Assembly: GCA_017508385.1 (NCBI GenBank)
Contig: JAFVZB010000041.1
Location: 1-64,000 of the forward strand
Source of the DNA: Lentisphaeria bacterium
GTDB taxonomy: Bacteria; Verrucomicrobiota; Lentisphaeria; Victivallales; Victivallaceae
Reading direction: 5' to 3'
Length of the DNA: 64,000 nt
Shown: piece by piece, positions 45,753-54,171 of the stretch
How positions within the stretch are numbered: the first letter of the stretch is position 1
Layout of the letters: every line of letters starts with the position of its first letter
Program-made: the position numbers and the translations under genes
Notes under the pieces: generated by a model
Databases searched by the model: none
Seen by the model: only the letters and a program-made list of their open reading frames with translations
What the model was told of the DNA's origin: nothing

Positions 45753-45920
45753 TCATTGCGCTGATGTCACTTTGCTGGTCTTGGTGCTTCCGCCGATGAC
45801 AGCCTTGACAACTCTCACATAAATGTACGACCAAGCATCATTATCCGCATCTTTCAGAAGCCGTACCAGCTCATTATTGGAAAGATCATCGTAATATTTT
45901 AATTTTTCAATCGTGATCAT
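45753..45920 (-). pseudogene. Truncated duplicate of the sigma-factor gene (5' part only)
   Basis: Translation from ATG at 45920 gives 55 residues. The first 46 (MITIEKLKYYDDLSNNELVR and on to VVKAVIGGST) match the start of the sigma factor at 57392-57994 with one change (V12 to D); after GGST the sequences part and a stop comes at 45753. At the DNA level 45779-45920 is nearly the same as 57852-57994. The start codon overlaps the stop of the caspase-like gene at 45917, much as the complete sigma gene overlaps its own caspase neighbour. This is a relic of a segmental duplication. Only the beginning of sigma region 2 remains, so it cannot be a working sigma factor, although the fragment could still be translated. 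Confidence 0.85.
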
Positions 45921-47239
45921 TCAAAGAACTCCTGATCCTCTGCCCTTTTTGCCCACCAAGCAAAAAATAGGGATGTTGCAGCTGGAAAAATGAAATCTGG
46001 CAATAAAACGAGCTCTGCAAGATAGCCAAAATCTCTTACAAACAGTAATAAATAAAACGTGATTTGCATGAACTGTACGCACGTTGCTGCAAACACATGT
46101 TTCCATGACGTAAAGTTGATTTTTTTAACACGAATTATAAAAATTAGTAATGGCAATGATATATTTATTCCCGTAAATAGATATCGTGCCACGTCATGAT
46201 AAATGTATATCCAAAGTAAATCTAAGAAAAAATATACCGTTCCAACTGCCCTAATGAATCTCCATGCTTTTGTTCTTTGCCTTGCTTTGCGAATAGCTTT
46301 GGCTTCAGCGTTGCGCTCTTCTTCGACTATAGGCTCTTCCTCGGCTTTGCGAGGAGCTTCGGATCTGCGTTCTTCTTCAGCCTTGCGGGCGGCTTCGGCG
46401 GCTTTACGCTCTTCTTCGGCTCTGCGGGCGGCTTCTTTTTCTTCTTCGGCTTTGGGAACTTCAGTTTTCGGAACTTCGGGAGACTTTTCTGTTTTCTTCA
46501 CCCAGTTGGCAAACAGCGGAATGTTGTTCCACAAGTCTACGTTTCCGGCAGAGGAGATGTTCTGATTTCTGCCGGCAGGAATCAGGGTCTTTATCCGGGC
46601 ATTAAGCTGTGTGAACAATGTGGTAAAATCCGATACCGGTGTTTTTTGGGACAACACATCAAGCAGAGCTTTAGTGAATACTCCGTGTTTTTCATTTTGC
46701 AGTTCAAACGCCTGTTGTCCGGTGCTGCAGGAGTTGATGATGAGGGGAGGTAAGTCTCCATTGTTTTCAACGGCTTCCATTGCTGATATCAGGGAAAGGT
46801 CGCGGGCATCGGAGCAAACAAATGCTTCGCCGCGTCCGGCGATAAGGTCGGTGCGACAGCAGTCGAGGATAAACAGACGGTTGAGTCCGGATTTGTTGGA
46901 TGCCTCCAATAATTCAGGAACGGTCACCGTTCCTTTTCTGTAAAAGGCAGCTGAGGCTCTTCCGCTGGGACCCACGAGGAAGTGTTCGCCGTTGAACTCC
47001 CTGCCGTGTCCGGCGAAATAAAAGACAAAGAGGTCTCCGGATGACAAAGATTTTGTCATCTCTTCGACCCTGTCCAAAACATCTTCGCAGTGGGCATCTT
47101 CATCCAGAAGAAAGTCCACCTTGTCAAAATGTTGAGCGAAATACAGGCTCAGCTCTTTGGCATCGTTGCAGGAGCAGCTCAAAGAACTGATACCGTTCTT
47201 ATAATTATCAACACCAACAAATAATCCGTATCGTCTCAT
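45917..47239 (-). CDS. Caspase-like (peptidase C14) protein with charged linker and C-terminal membrane helices
   Basis: The 440-residue protein has an N-terminal caspase-like domain (residues about 1-240) with the catalytic pair His78 (FYFAGHGRE) and Cys128 (FILDCCRTD). A low-complexity Ala/Glu/Lys/Arg linker follows (about 255-320), built of units such as ARKAEEER. The last 110 residues hold about four hydrophobic segments, so the protease would be tied to the membrane. The caspase domain is about three-quarters identical by eye to that of the gene at 57981-60071, and the shared downstream sigma fragment shows that they are duplicates. Caspase-like proteases of this class are often inactive until a signal triggers cleavage of targets. 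The natural targets are unknown. Confidence 0.85.
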   Translation of the reverse strand: MRRYGLFVGVDNYKNGISSLSCSCNDAKELSLYFAQHFDKVDFLLDEDAHCEDVLDRVEEMTKSLSSGDLFVFYFAGHGREFNGEHFLVGPSGRASAAFYRKGTVTVPELLEASNKSGLNRLFILDCCRTDLIAGRGEAFVCSDARDLSLISAMEAVENNGDLPPLIINSCSTGQQAFELQNEKHGVFTKALLDVLSQKTPVSDFTTLFTQLNARIKTLIPAGRNQNISSAGNVDLWNNIPLFANWVKKTEKSPEVPKTEVPKAEEEKEAARRAEEERKAAEAARKAEEERRSEAPRKAEEEPIVEEERNAEAKAIRKARQRTKAWRFIRAVGTVYFFLDLLWIYIYHDVARYLFTGINISLPLLIFIIRVKKINFTSWKHVFAATCVQFMQITFYLLLFVRDFGYLAELVLLPDFIFPAATSLFFAWWAKRAEDQEFFE

Positions 47240-47331
47240 AGTTTATATCCTTTTATATTGCCTTGACGGCTTGGCTTATCATACCTTATATCAATCCGAC
47301 CGCCTTGGTCATGTTACGCTGCGCATGTCTA

Positions 47332-47460
47332 TCATTGAACCGGCACAAGAGCGACACGGAAGCCGATGAGCCAGAAGCGGTAGCCGGGAACCTGGAAGTT
47401 CCGGAACGCAGAGCGGCAGCGCTTCGCGTCACTAGAGCAGCTACCGCCGCGGCGCACGCA
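47332..47460 (-). other. Putative variable region (retroelement-type) at the end of the FGE-like domain
   Basis: The coding strand of this 3' end is G+C-rich: by hand count 74 of 110 bases in 47351-47460, clearly above the surrounding island. It encodes RRGGSCSSDAKRCRSAFRNF, then QVPGYRFWLIGFRVALVPVQ. Positions that are usually Asn in template repeats are occupied here mainly by NNC or NNT codons (TGC, TCT, AGT, CGC, TTC, TTC, GTT, TAC, TTC, CTC), which is what adenine-directed mutagenesis of AAC/AAT codons leaves. The conserved IGFRV end with the stop close behind fits the initiation-of-homology region. A short GACC/GGTC hairpin is at 47298-47310. No template repeat or reverse transcriptase is visible in this window. 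Confidence 0.4.
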
Positions 47461-49392
47461 GTGCGAGCCGGTAGACGGACCAGTGGGGTCGGTTGCATCG
47501 CCGTGGTAGTCGTCATACCAGTCCCGGCACCACTCTTCCACATTACCGTGCATGTCATACAATCCCCATGCGTTGGGGAGTTTCTGACCTACAGGCTGTG
47601 TTACCATCCAATCTGAATTTTTATTATACCAGCCGACTTCATTCAAGTTGGATGATTTGCCAAACCACGATATTTTCATATCTTCGCCGTTATTCAATGC
47701 TGTGGTTGTTCCGGCACGGCAGGCATACTCCCACTGCGCTTCGGTCGGCAGGTCAAACCAGTAACCGGCAGGGAGTTTGCCTGAATACAAATCATTGAGT
47801 TTTGCGCAGAACTTCTTGGCATCTTCCCAGCTTACCGTATCCACCGGAAGGTTTGCTCCTGTGAAACATGAGGGATTTTCACCCATTACCGCTTCATATT
47901 GAGCCTGAGTGACTTCAAATTTACCCAGCCAGTAATCCTGTGTAAGGGTCACTCGATGCTGTTTTTCATTATCATAACGTCCAAGTTCGCCATCCGGACT
48001 GCCCATGGTAAACGTTCCGGCTTTGATTTTCACCATTTCAAGGGCAACATTGCCGGGAAGCATAAGTTTTGAAAGACTGTTTTCGAATGCCCTGCGCTCT
48101 TCTTCAGCCTTGCGAGCGGCTTTGCGCTTTTCTTCTGCTTTGCGCTCTTCTTCAGCCTTGCGGGCGGCTTCGGCGGCTTTTTCTTCCGCAGTTTTTAATA
48201 TTGACAGCAGATCGTTGTACTCCTTTTCTGCATCATTCCAAAGTTCATTGAACCAATAGTGATGAGCCAATTCCAAACGCCCTTTGAAATCATCCGGCAG
48301 AGAGTACTGCAGAGAGGAAAATTTTTCAGCAATGGTATCTTCAATACGCTTCAGTGAATACTTCTTTTCTGTCTTCCGGCACCATTCATTCAGAGCTGAC
48401 ATTTTGGCATACGCTTCAGTAAAACACTTCTGATTATAAAGAGTTTCTGCCGATTTCAAATTATCTTCGAAGTACTGTTTATCAGCTTCATCCGACAATT
48501 GCCCGGCAAACTGTTTGAGCCGCAAAGAGAGTTGGAGATACTCCTTTATCTCTGTTACTCCGGGTTTTGTTTTCTGTATTTTTTCCTCAGCAACAACACT
48601 CTTTACCGGTTCGGATTCCGGAACTTCGGGTTTTACCGGTTCAGGTTTTGCCCACCTGTCAAAGAGAATGATATCCTGGTAGACATCACCATTCCAGCTT
48701 ACTGTTTGCTTCTGTCCTGCAACAAGTTGCGCCACCTTACTGTCAACAGTTGTTTTCAACTCACGTTTGAATTTTTCAAACGAATTTATCTTCCGGTTTC
48801 CAATTACATTCAATAATGCACTGGTGAAGATCCCCTTGCCCTCAGCTTCGCTTTCAAAGGACTTTTCCCCGGTCCCACATGAAGTCAGAATAAGAGGCGG
48901 CGATATCAAATCCATACCGGAATTTTCTTTTATCAGGTTTTTCAACGAAAGATCACGCGATGCCGGACAATGTTCCACCCCCCTGTGATTTTCATGTAAA
49001 TCACTGCGGCAGCTGTCAAGAATAAACAAACGCTGAAGTCCGGGTACGTTTGTCAACTGGCATATCAATGAAATCGGTATCAAACCAAATTGGAAATCCA
49101 ACAAGCCAGCATCCGCAGTGGAACTCAAAAGGTAATGATTTCCTTTTATTTCACATCCGTGTCCGGAAAAATAAAAAACAAAAATATCACCTTTCCGGAA
49201 TTCGCTTTTCCTGCGCTTGAGAGTACTTAGCACAGTATCCGGTGTCACTTCTTTATCCAACAGCAAATCAACGCTGTAATCCTCGGCAAGAAATTTCTTA
49301 TAAATGCAGGAAGCATCTCCCCTCGCATACGACAATGGAGTTATTCCATTTTGGTAATCATTGATGCCTGCAAACAGACCATATCTGGACAT
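47332..49392 (-). CDS. Caspase-like protein fused to FGE-sulfatase/C-type-lectin-like domain
   Basis: The 686-residue protein has three parts. Residues about 1-245 are the caspase-like domain with His78 (FYFSGHGCE) and Cys128 (FILDSCRSD). Residues about 285-445 are helical and charged, ending in the same Ala/Glu/Lys-rich linker as its paralogs. Residues about 455-686 are a formylglycine-generating-enzyme-like domain: IKAGTFTMGSPDGELGR, EVTQAQYEAVMG, LPTEAQWEYACRAGT, LYDMHGNVEEWCRDWY and RRGGSCSSDAKRCRSAFRN. In this fold many relatives are binding modules, not enzymes, and the same fold is used by variable proteins of diversity-generating retroelements. A sensor role for the C-terminus with the caspase as effector is a reasonable guess. 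Confidence 0.87.
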   Translation of the reverse strand: MSRYGLFAGINDYQNGITPLSYARGDASCIYKKFLAEDYSVDLLLDKEVTPDTVLSTLKRRKSEFRKGDIFVFYFSGHGCEIKGNHYLLSSTADAGLLDFQFGLIPISLICQLTNVPGLQRLFILDSCRSDLHENHRGVEHCPASRDLSLKNLIKENSGMDLISPPLILTSCGTGEKSFESEAEGKGIFTSALLNVIGNRKINSFEKFKRELKTTVDSKVAQLVAGQKQTVSWNGDVYQDIILFDRWAKPEPVKPEVPESEPVKSVVAEEKIQKTKPGVTEIKEYLQLSLRLKQFAGQLSDEADKQYFEDNLKSAETLYNQKCFTEAYAKMSALNEWCRKTEKKYSLKRIEDTIAEKFSSLQYSLPDDFKGRLELAHHYWFNELWNDAEKEYNDLLSILKTAEEKAAEAARKAEEERKAEEKRKAARKAEEERRAFENSLSKLMLPGNVALEMVKIKAGTFTMGSPDGELGRYDNEKQHRVTLTQDYWLGKFEVTQAQYEAVMGENPSCFTGANLPVDTVSWEDAKKFCAKLNDLYSGKLPAGYWFDLPTEAQWEYACRAGTTTALNNGEDMKISWFGKSSNLNEVGWYNKNSDWMVTQPVGQKLPNAWGLYDMHGNVEEWCRDWYDDYHGDATDPTGPSTGSHCVRRGGSCSSDAKRCRSAFRNFQVPGYRFWLIGFRVALVPVQ

Positions 49393-49411
49393 AATTGTTT
49401 TTTACCTTTTT

Positions 49412-50986
49412 TTATTCAACTACCGTATAAGAAAGATATCCCGCAGCCCAGCTATCCTTTGAAAATGTTTGCAACCTTTTAATGATCCGCCGGAGCTGTT
49501 CCGGCTGAACAATATCAAAACCATCTCCACTGTGCGGCTGATAAAAAAAATCTTCCAGCGATTCTTTTGAAATGATAATGAGCAGTTGTTCTTTGCCCGC
49601 CGGTTTTTCCTGACACACCCGTAACCCCGGCAAAAACTCCTCCCCGGGGAAAGAATAGGTTCTGTTGGCATCTACTTTACAAACACCGTCAACAAAGTTT
49701 GGAGCTATCAGCAAAATGTGTTCACTGAAATTTATTATTGTAAGATATCCGGAAATATCACTCTTGAATGAAAATGTTATTTCATCACCTATTTTTACTG
49801 CCGCAGACTTAAATCCGCCTATTCCCAAGCCCCGTGGAGAAACAATATTTTCCTGTCTGGCATATATTTTTTTGAGTTCAACGGAGTGCATTTTCTGCTG
49901 TGTCCTGACAACATCAATAAGATCATCAGGCGAGGAGGGAGCTTTGCACAGCATCTCTTCACACTTTCCGGTCATCTCATTCAATGCATGATTAAAATTT
50001 TGCATTTGATTTGAAAGTAATTTCTCGAAATTTTCATTCTGTTTATTGCCAGCATCGACAGCGTTATGTATCTTTTGACAGATGCCGTCCAACAATTTTA
50101 TATTCTCGCGATGCTCTTGCCTTATTTCCGACACATACGTTTCAAATATCTTTAATTTGCCACGCTCACTCTCGCATTTTGTTTCAGCCAGTTCAGTTTG
50201 AATAGCTATCAATTGGATGTTGCAATTTTTTTCTTCTATTTGTTTCTGGAGCAATTCATTATTAGTTGCAGCAGCAATTTTTTCCAATTGCAATCTATCC
50301 AGTTTTAGTTTTAATTCATCTTCTTCAAATTCAGCATGTTTTTTCAATCTATCTTTCTCGAGCTCATATTGTAAACTTTTGATTTCCTGTTCGAGAATTT
50401 CATTTTGTACATCATTCTGATGTTTCAGCTCAGCAAGTTCAGCGCGTGCCTCTATTTCTTTTTTGGCAGCTTCGTTTTCTGCTGCTATTTTATCAATTTC
50501 ATTTTGCTGCTGCTGGAGTTGTATTTTTTTCAGAAACTCCTCCTGCTGACGCTCATCTTCAGTCTGCAGCACTTTTGCATTAAAATATTGTAATTTTTTT
50601 ATTTCAATCCACGCAGGAAGCACATCATCGTGAGGTTCCCAACTGACAGCCTCTTTTCCGTAACGCAAAACAAGACCAATGTTTGTAACTCCGTTAATGA
50701 GCTTTTGCAGATATGAAGCCAATCCATAGTCTTCGTTCTGCAATAAATGAGCAAATTCAGACAAAGTAACTTTGTCAGTAATGACCAGTAATGCCCACTC
50801 TTTGAATTCCTTATGTTCCGAGTGCACATTTATCAATAATGACGCACGTACATTGATCCCGCCTGGGCAATTCGGATGCTGCAGATCAGTATCTATTTCA
50901 ATTGGCAAGCTTGTCGGAAGAACATCGAATTTAGTACCACCTAGTGTATTCAAACGCTTTATAAATATTTTATCGTTATCTGTCAT
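49412..50986 (-). CDS. Coiled-coil protein with C-terminal DUF4384-like domain
   Basis: Residues about 1-130 form a globular domain without a family that I recognise (HPNCPGGINVRASLLINVHS). Residues about 150-330 are a long coiled coil rich in Gln, Glu, Lys and Leu. The C-terminal 120 residues resemble DUF4384 (KIGDEITFSFKSDISGYLTI, then LLIAPN, FPGEEF and an IIISKES-type strand), a domain often fused to caspase-like or kinase-type signalling proteins. I prefer ATG at 50986, which has GGAG 9 bases before it; another ATG at 51001 lacks a site. The gene overlaps the DUF1294 gene by 11 bases and precedes the caspase-FGE gene by 19 bases. Confidence 0.65.
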   Translation of the reverse strand: MTDNDKIFIKRLNTLGGTKFDVLPTSLPIEIDTDLQHPNCPGGINVRASLLINVHSEHKEFKEWALLVITDKVTLSEFAHLLQNEDYGLASYLQKLINGVTNIGLVLRYGKEAVSWEPHDDVLPAWIEIKKLQYFNAKVLQTEDERQQEEFLKKIQLQQQQNEIDKIAAENEAAKKEIEARAELAELKHQNDVQNEILEQEIKSLQYELEKDRLKKHAEFEEDELKLKLDRLQLEKIAAATNNELLQKQIEEKNCNIQLIAIQTELAETKCESERGKLKIFETYVSEIRQEHRENIKLLDGICQKIHNAVDAGNKQNENFEKLLSNQMQNFNHALNEMTGKCEEMLCKAPSSPDDLIDVVRTQQKMHSVELKKIYARQENIVSPRGLGIGGFKSAAVKIGDEITFSFKSDISGYLTIINFSEHILLIAPNFVDGVCKVDANRTYSFPGEEFLPGLRVCQEKPAGKEQLLIIISKESLEDFFYQPHSGDGFDIVQPEQLRRIIKRLQTFSKDSWAAGYLSYTVVE

Positions 50987-51305
50987 CGTAAATATCTCCA
51001 TTTAAATATAAAATCAGTATTTGAACAAGTAATATCCCGATTACAGGAAGGTGAAAACTGTTTTTCTCCGTTTTGTGATGAAATATAAGCATTGCAAGAA
51101 TACAGCCCAGGGTTCCGCCAATCACACACATCAACCACAGAAAACGCTCCGGAATACGCAAGTAACGTTTGATGGCAGCAAACTTATCATATCCCATGAT
51201 AAAAAAGGTAATAAGATTTGTTCCCGCAATATAGGTGATTATTCCACCTGCAAAAAACGCAAATGGAATAAGTATTGCCATATACAAAAATGCAAAAGCT
51301 ATCAT
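50976..51305 (-). CDS. DUF1294 family small membrane protein
   Basis: The 109-residue protein has three hydrophobic helices and the family signature: NLITFFIMGYDKFAAIKRYL, then RIPERFLW, GGTLGCILAMLIFHHKT and F-H-P near the last helix. The function of DUF1294 proteins is unknown. It overlaps the coiled-coil gene downstream and follows the membrane gene upstream by 12 bases, so it belongs to the island operon. Confidence 0.85.
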   Translation of the reverse strand: MIAFAFLYMAILIPFAFFAGGIITYIAGTNLITFFIMGYDKFAAIKRYLRIPERFLWLMCVIGGTLGCILAMLIFHHKTEKNSFHLPVIGILLVQILILYLNGDIYDDR

Positions 51306-51317
51306 TCCCGGAACTCC

Positions 51318-52253
51318 TTAATTTTTCTCCAGCCGTAACGCGAATGACATTATCTGCACATTGTAAAAAAATGCTATTGCCAATGCAACAAGAAAAAGCA
51401 AAACCCGGAGAAAATCAGAAAAACTTCCACCCACCATAAAAAACGCAAAAATCGCATCTGTAACGGTGTATATCGTCAGCACAAAAGCGTTTATCCTGTT
51501 GGAACTTTTTGCAACCATGGTTCTGATGAAAGATATCGTAACAATAGGAAGCAGCAGCATCATCAGAACAAAACCCAGAAAACGCATGTACCACGGCATT
51601 GTCAATGCCGCAAATTCAATTTTGCGGTTGCTGTCTTTGACATTTTGAACAGCACCGGCTATCGCTTTTTTAACAGGAGACGAAGAATCTTCATGGATTA
51701 TGCCCGAAGCAATACGCCTGCCGGTTCCTTTTTCGTCCAAATACCACTCACCTTTCAGGACAGCACCCGCACGATCGGACTCAAAAACATCGACCCTGCC
51801 CCAGAGAGCCGCTTGTACGTTCTGATCGGATATTTCCTTTTGCACTTCCTCAGGAGAAGAGTATTCTTTGCAGCGCAAATTCAGCCTTTTAGATAACTTT
51901 TCTCCCAAAGATGTATCCTGAATAGTAAGGACACCGGTAGCATTGAGGGATTTTCTCAGAGTATCTGAAACATAATCCGTCGGATCATTGGAAAAATGCA
52001 GCAATGCAACATTGCGGATATTTTCACGTTTGTTCCGGATTTCCTCTGTCATTTTTTGAACAGCAATATCGGCAATCTTCCGTCTCTGAGAGTCCGGTTG
52101 TGGTTTTTGCGGTCCCAGCCAGAACCACCCCAAACAGCCTACATAAATCACAAACAAAATACAGCTGATATATTGCAGTTTTTTTCCGAGCAGAGAAATG
52201 CTGAATAAAGCTCCCATAAACTTGATTATATCACTACCGATGTGTCCAGACAT
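51318..52253 (-). CDS. Membrane protein with a soluble TolB/CsgG-like domain
   Basis: The 311-residue protein has a membrane helix at about 28-47, a soluble part at about 60-215, and three more membrane helices up to the end. The soluble part (NVALLHFSNDPTDYVSDTLR, SLGEKLSKRLNL, then QAALWGRVDV) has the pattern of the small alpha/beta domain in TolB N-terminal, FlgO and CsgG proteins, which are mostly found in the envelope. This similarity is by eye and not firm. It lies 17 bases after the Vps4-like gene and may be the membrane platform for the remodelling machinery. Confidence 0.6.
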   Translation of the reverse strand: MSGHIGSDIIKFMGALFSISLLGKKLQYISCILFVIYVGCLGWFWLGPQKPQPDSQRRKIADIAVQKMTEEIRNKRENIRNVALLHFSNDPTDYVSDTLRKSLNATGVLTIQDTSLGEKLSKRLNLRCKEYSSPEEVQKEISDQNVQAALWGRVDVFESDRAGAVLKGEWYLDEKGTGRRIASGIIHEDSSSPVKKAIAGAVQNVKDSNRKIEFAALTMPWYMRFLGFVLMMLLLPIVTISFIRTMVAKSSNRINAFVLTIYTVTDAIFAFFMVGGSFSDFLRVLLFLVALAIAFFYNVQIMSFALRLEKN

Positions 52254-52270
52254 AATAATTGTCCTTAAGT

Positions 52271-53476
52271 TTATTCTTCAGAGTCAGCAGATGAGTCATC
52301 TACTGCACCGGAGTTTTCTTTGAAACATTTGTTTTTAGCAATGATTTCAGCATCCCTGACCGATGTTGGAACAACTGTTTTGAAAGCACGCTCAAAATCA
52401 CACCACGCCACCGGCTCAACCCGCATGTATTCTTCGCTTTCTTTGTCAACTCCTTCGCGTCTCAGTATCCATCTGCGGGCAGCAAATTTCCGGGCATCAT
52501 CACAAAGACCGCCGCCTTGTTCTTTGTGTGACAATTCAGCTCCGCTGAAGCCCTCTGTCAATGTAACCAGCTTGTCAATCGAAACATCATCAGCCAGCGG
52601 TACATTTTTCAATGCAGATGAAATGATCTCTTTCCGCGCTTCGGCATCCGGAAGATCCACATATACTGATGCGCTGATACGTCCACTGCGGGTTATCGCA
52701 CTGTCTATCAGCCACGGACGGTTCGTTGCCAGCAAGACAAACAGCTGGTTCTTATTATCCGGATTAAATCCGTCAAGTTCAACCAGAAACTGCTCAACCA
52801 TGCAAACCTTTTGATTTCCGCGTTTGCGCAGCATTGATTCACACTCGTCCAGAAACAGGACACATTTTTCATAAGATCTTGCTTCTTTGAACATTTTGGC
52901 AATATTTGCTTCACTTTCGCCGACATATTTACTCTTCAATTCATTCAGTTTCACATGCATGAATGTTGTGTTCATCTCGTTGGCAATTGCTTTGGCAAAC
53001 ATAGTTTTTCCTGTTCCGGGAGGACCGTAAAGAAGGAGTCCTGTTCCGGGTTTTACCTTCAATACCTCGTAGACATCCGGATGATTGACCGGATTGATGA
53101 GTGCATCACGGACGATTTCCTTTGCTTCCGCAAGACCTTTAACATCATCAAGCCGGATGTCGCTTTTACCGGAAACGGTCCATTGTTTCTGTTCAGCATT
53201 ATCAACACCTGCTGACGCGGATTCCACATCAGCTGAACGTTGTACTGAGCTTGCTGATATTATTTTTGCTTTGAGCTGTGCGGCAATCTCTACAAGTTCA
53301 TTTGCATCTTCGAGGTATGCAAAGGCTAAATCTCCGCAACTCTGCTCTGCCAGATTATATGTAAATTCAGCAGCTTGGTGTGTGTGAAAAAACGCTTTGG
53401 CATAATCATTATTTGCCAACGCTTTTTCAGCCGCGTTTTCGTGTTCTCTTTTTTTATCAGCATTAAAACTGCTCAT
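52271..53476 (-). CDS. Vps4-like AAA+ ATPase with MIT-like N-terminal domain
   Basis: The 401-residue protein has an N-terminal three-helix domain (residues 1-75) whose pattern NNDYAKAFFHTHQAAEFTYN, with EDANELVEIAAQLKAK, resembles the MIT domain of Vps4 and spastin. The AAA+ core follows: Walker A GPPGTGKT (151-158), pore loop SKYVGESE (182-189), Walker B VLFLDE (206-211), sensor 1 Asn252 (LLATNRPWLIDSA) and TEGFSGAEL near 310. The order and wording place it in the meiotic clade of AAA proteins (Vps4, katanin, spastin) rather than FtsH, although the SGRISASVYVDLPD stretch is nearer the general AAA form. In eukaryotes and archaea Vps4 pulls apart ESCRT-III polymers. The ESCRT-III-like gene lies 24 bases upstream. 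Confidence 0.82.
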   Translation of the reverse strand: MSSFNADKKREHENAAEKALANNDYAKAFFHTHQAAEFTYNLAEQSCGDLAFAYLEDANELVEIAAQLKAKIISASSVQRSADVESASAGVDNAEQKQWTVSGKSDIRLDDVKGLAEAKEIVRDALINPVNHPDVYEVLKVKPGTGLLLYGPPGTGKTMFAKAIANEMNTTFMHVKLNELKSKYVGESEANIAKMFKEARSYEKCVLFLDECESMLRKRGNQKVCMVEQFLVELDGFNPDNKNQLFVLLATNRPWLIDSAITRSGRISASVYVDLPDAEARKEIISSALKNVPLADDVSIDKLVTLTEGFSGAELSHKEQGGGLCDDARKFAARRWILRREGVDKESEEYMRVEPVAWCDFERAFKTVVPTSVRDAEIIAKNKCFKENSGAVDDSSADSEE

Positions 53477-53500
53477 ATTTCACCTGACTTTCAGAAAAAA

Positions 53501-54136
53501 TTACTTCATCAAATCTTTAAGTTTGCGGCGTCCTTCACCTATCTGAGCTGCAACAGATGAAGACTGTTCGTTAGTCATTCCCGCAATTTTTCCACCTGAA
53601 ACATCGGCAATGACCTCTTTCTCAAGATTGCTCATCATATCTTCGATGGATGGAATAGTATCTATTTTGGACATTCCATTCATCTCAGCGGTATACTGTT
53701 TATCCCAGATTTTATCTATTTCACCTTGTTCAGCCAGAGTGTCATCGACATCAATGAGGACATCCTCTATTTTATCGGGATCAACATTCAGTACACTGTT
53801 GAGAGTTCCCAACGCTGCCGCAAAATCCTGATCTGTTTTTGCCATTCCCATTTTGGTGATATATTGATTGAAAACCCAGCTTTTCCTCTCCAGTTTTCCC
53901 ATCATTATCTCGTTGGCCTGAACGGTTTGCAGGCAGCGCTGTGCGGCAGCTTTTTGACCGTCGCGCAAATAAGCTCTTGCTTCGTTCCATGCTTTATCAC
54001 GTTCAGCTTTGAGATCATTGATTTTATCTTTCACACTATCGCTTGCGCGCTCAGCTTCCCGGATCGCCTTGCGTCTTTCACGCTCTTTTTCTTTTTGGAT
54101 CTCTCTTTCGGATTTGAACAAGTCTCTCAGTCCCAT
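53501..54136 (-). CDS. ESCRT-III-like (CHMP/Snf7-type) helical protein
   Basis: The 211-residue protein has the ESCRT-III hallmarks: similar length, a short N-terminal amphipathic stretch (MGLRDLFKSER), a strongly basic first half, an acidic second half, and a C-terminal helix with a MIM1-like motif (EGRRKLKDLMK, residues 201-211) of the kind that binds MIT domains. The helices align by eye with CHMP1: KAWNEARAYLRDGQKAAAQR with the long helical hairpin, and LNVDPDKIEDVLIDVDDTLA with the segment in CHMP proteins that reads like MNLEKI. A plain coiled-coil protein or a PspA relative are alternatives, but neither explains the C-terminal motif and the Vps4-like neighbour. A good ribosome site (AGGAGA) precedes the ATG. 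Confidence 0.72.
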   Translation of the reverse strand: MGLRDLFKSEREIQKEKERERRKAIREAERASDSVKDKINDLKAERDKAWNEARAYLRDGQKAAAQRCLQTVQANEIMMGKLERKSWVFNQYITKMGMAKTDQDFAAALGTLNSVLNVDPDKIEDVLIDVDDTLAEQGEIDKIWDKQYTAEMNGMSKIDTIPSIEDMMSNLEKEVIADVSGGKIAGMTNEQSSSVAAQIGEGRRKLKDLMK

Positions 54137-54171
54137 AATAAATTCTCCTTGTATTGATGCGTTATTTTTTA

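Noticed and set aside
47298-47310. Hairpin behind the FGE-like gene as proof of a retroelement target.
   Set aside because: The stem has only four pairs and could be chance; it is mentioned as weak support only.
53501-54136. Assignment as PspA/Vipp1.
   Set aside because: The chain lacks the typical PspA start and has an acidic end with a MIM1-like helix and a Vps4-like neighbour; PspA-type proteins have neither.
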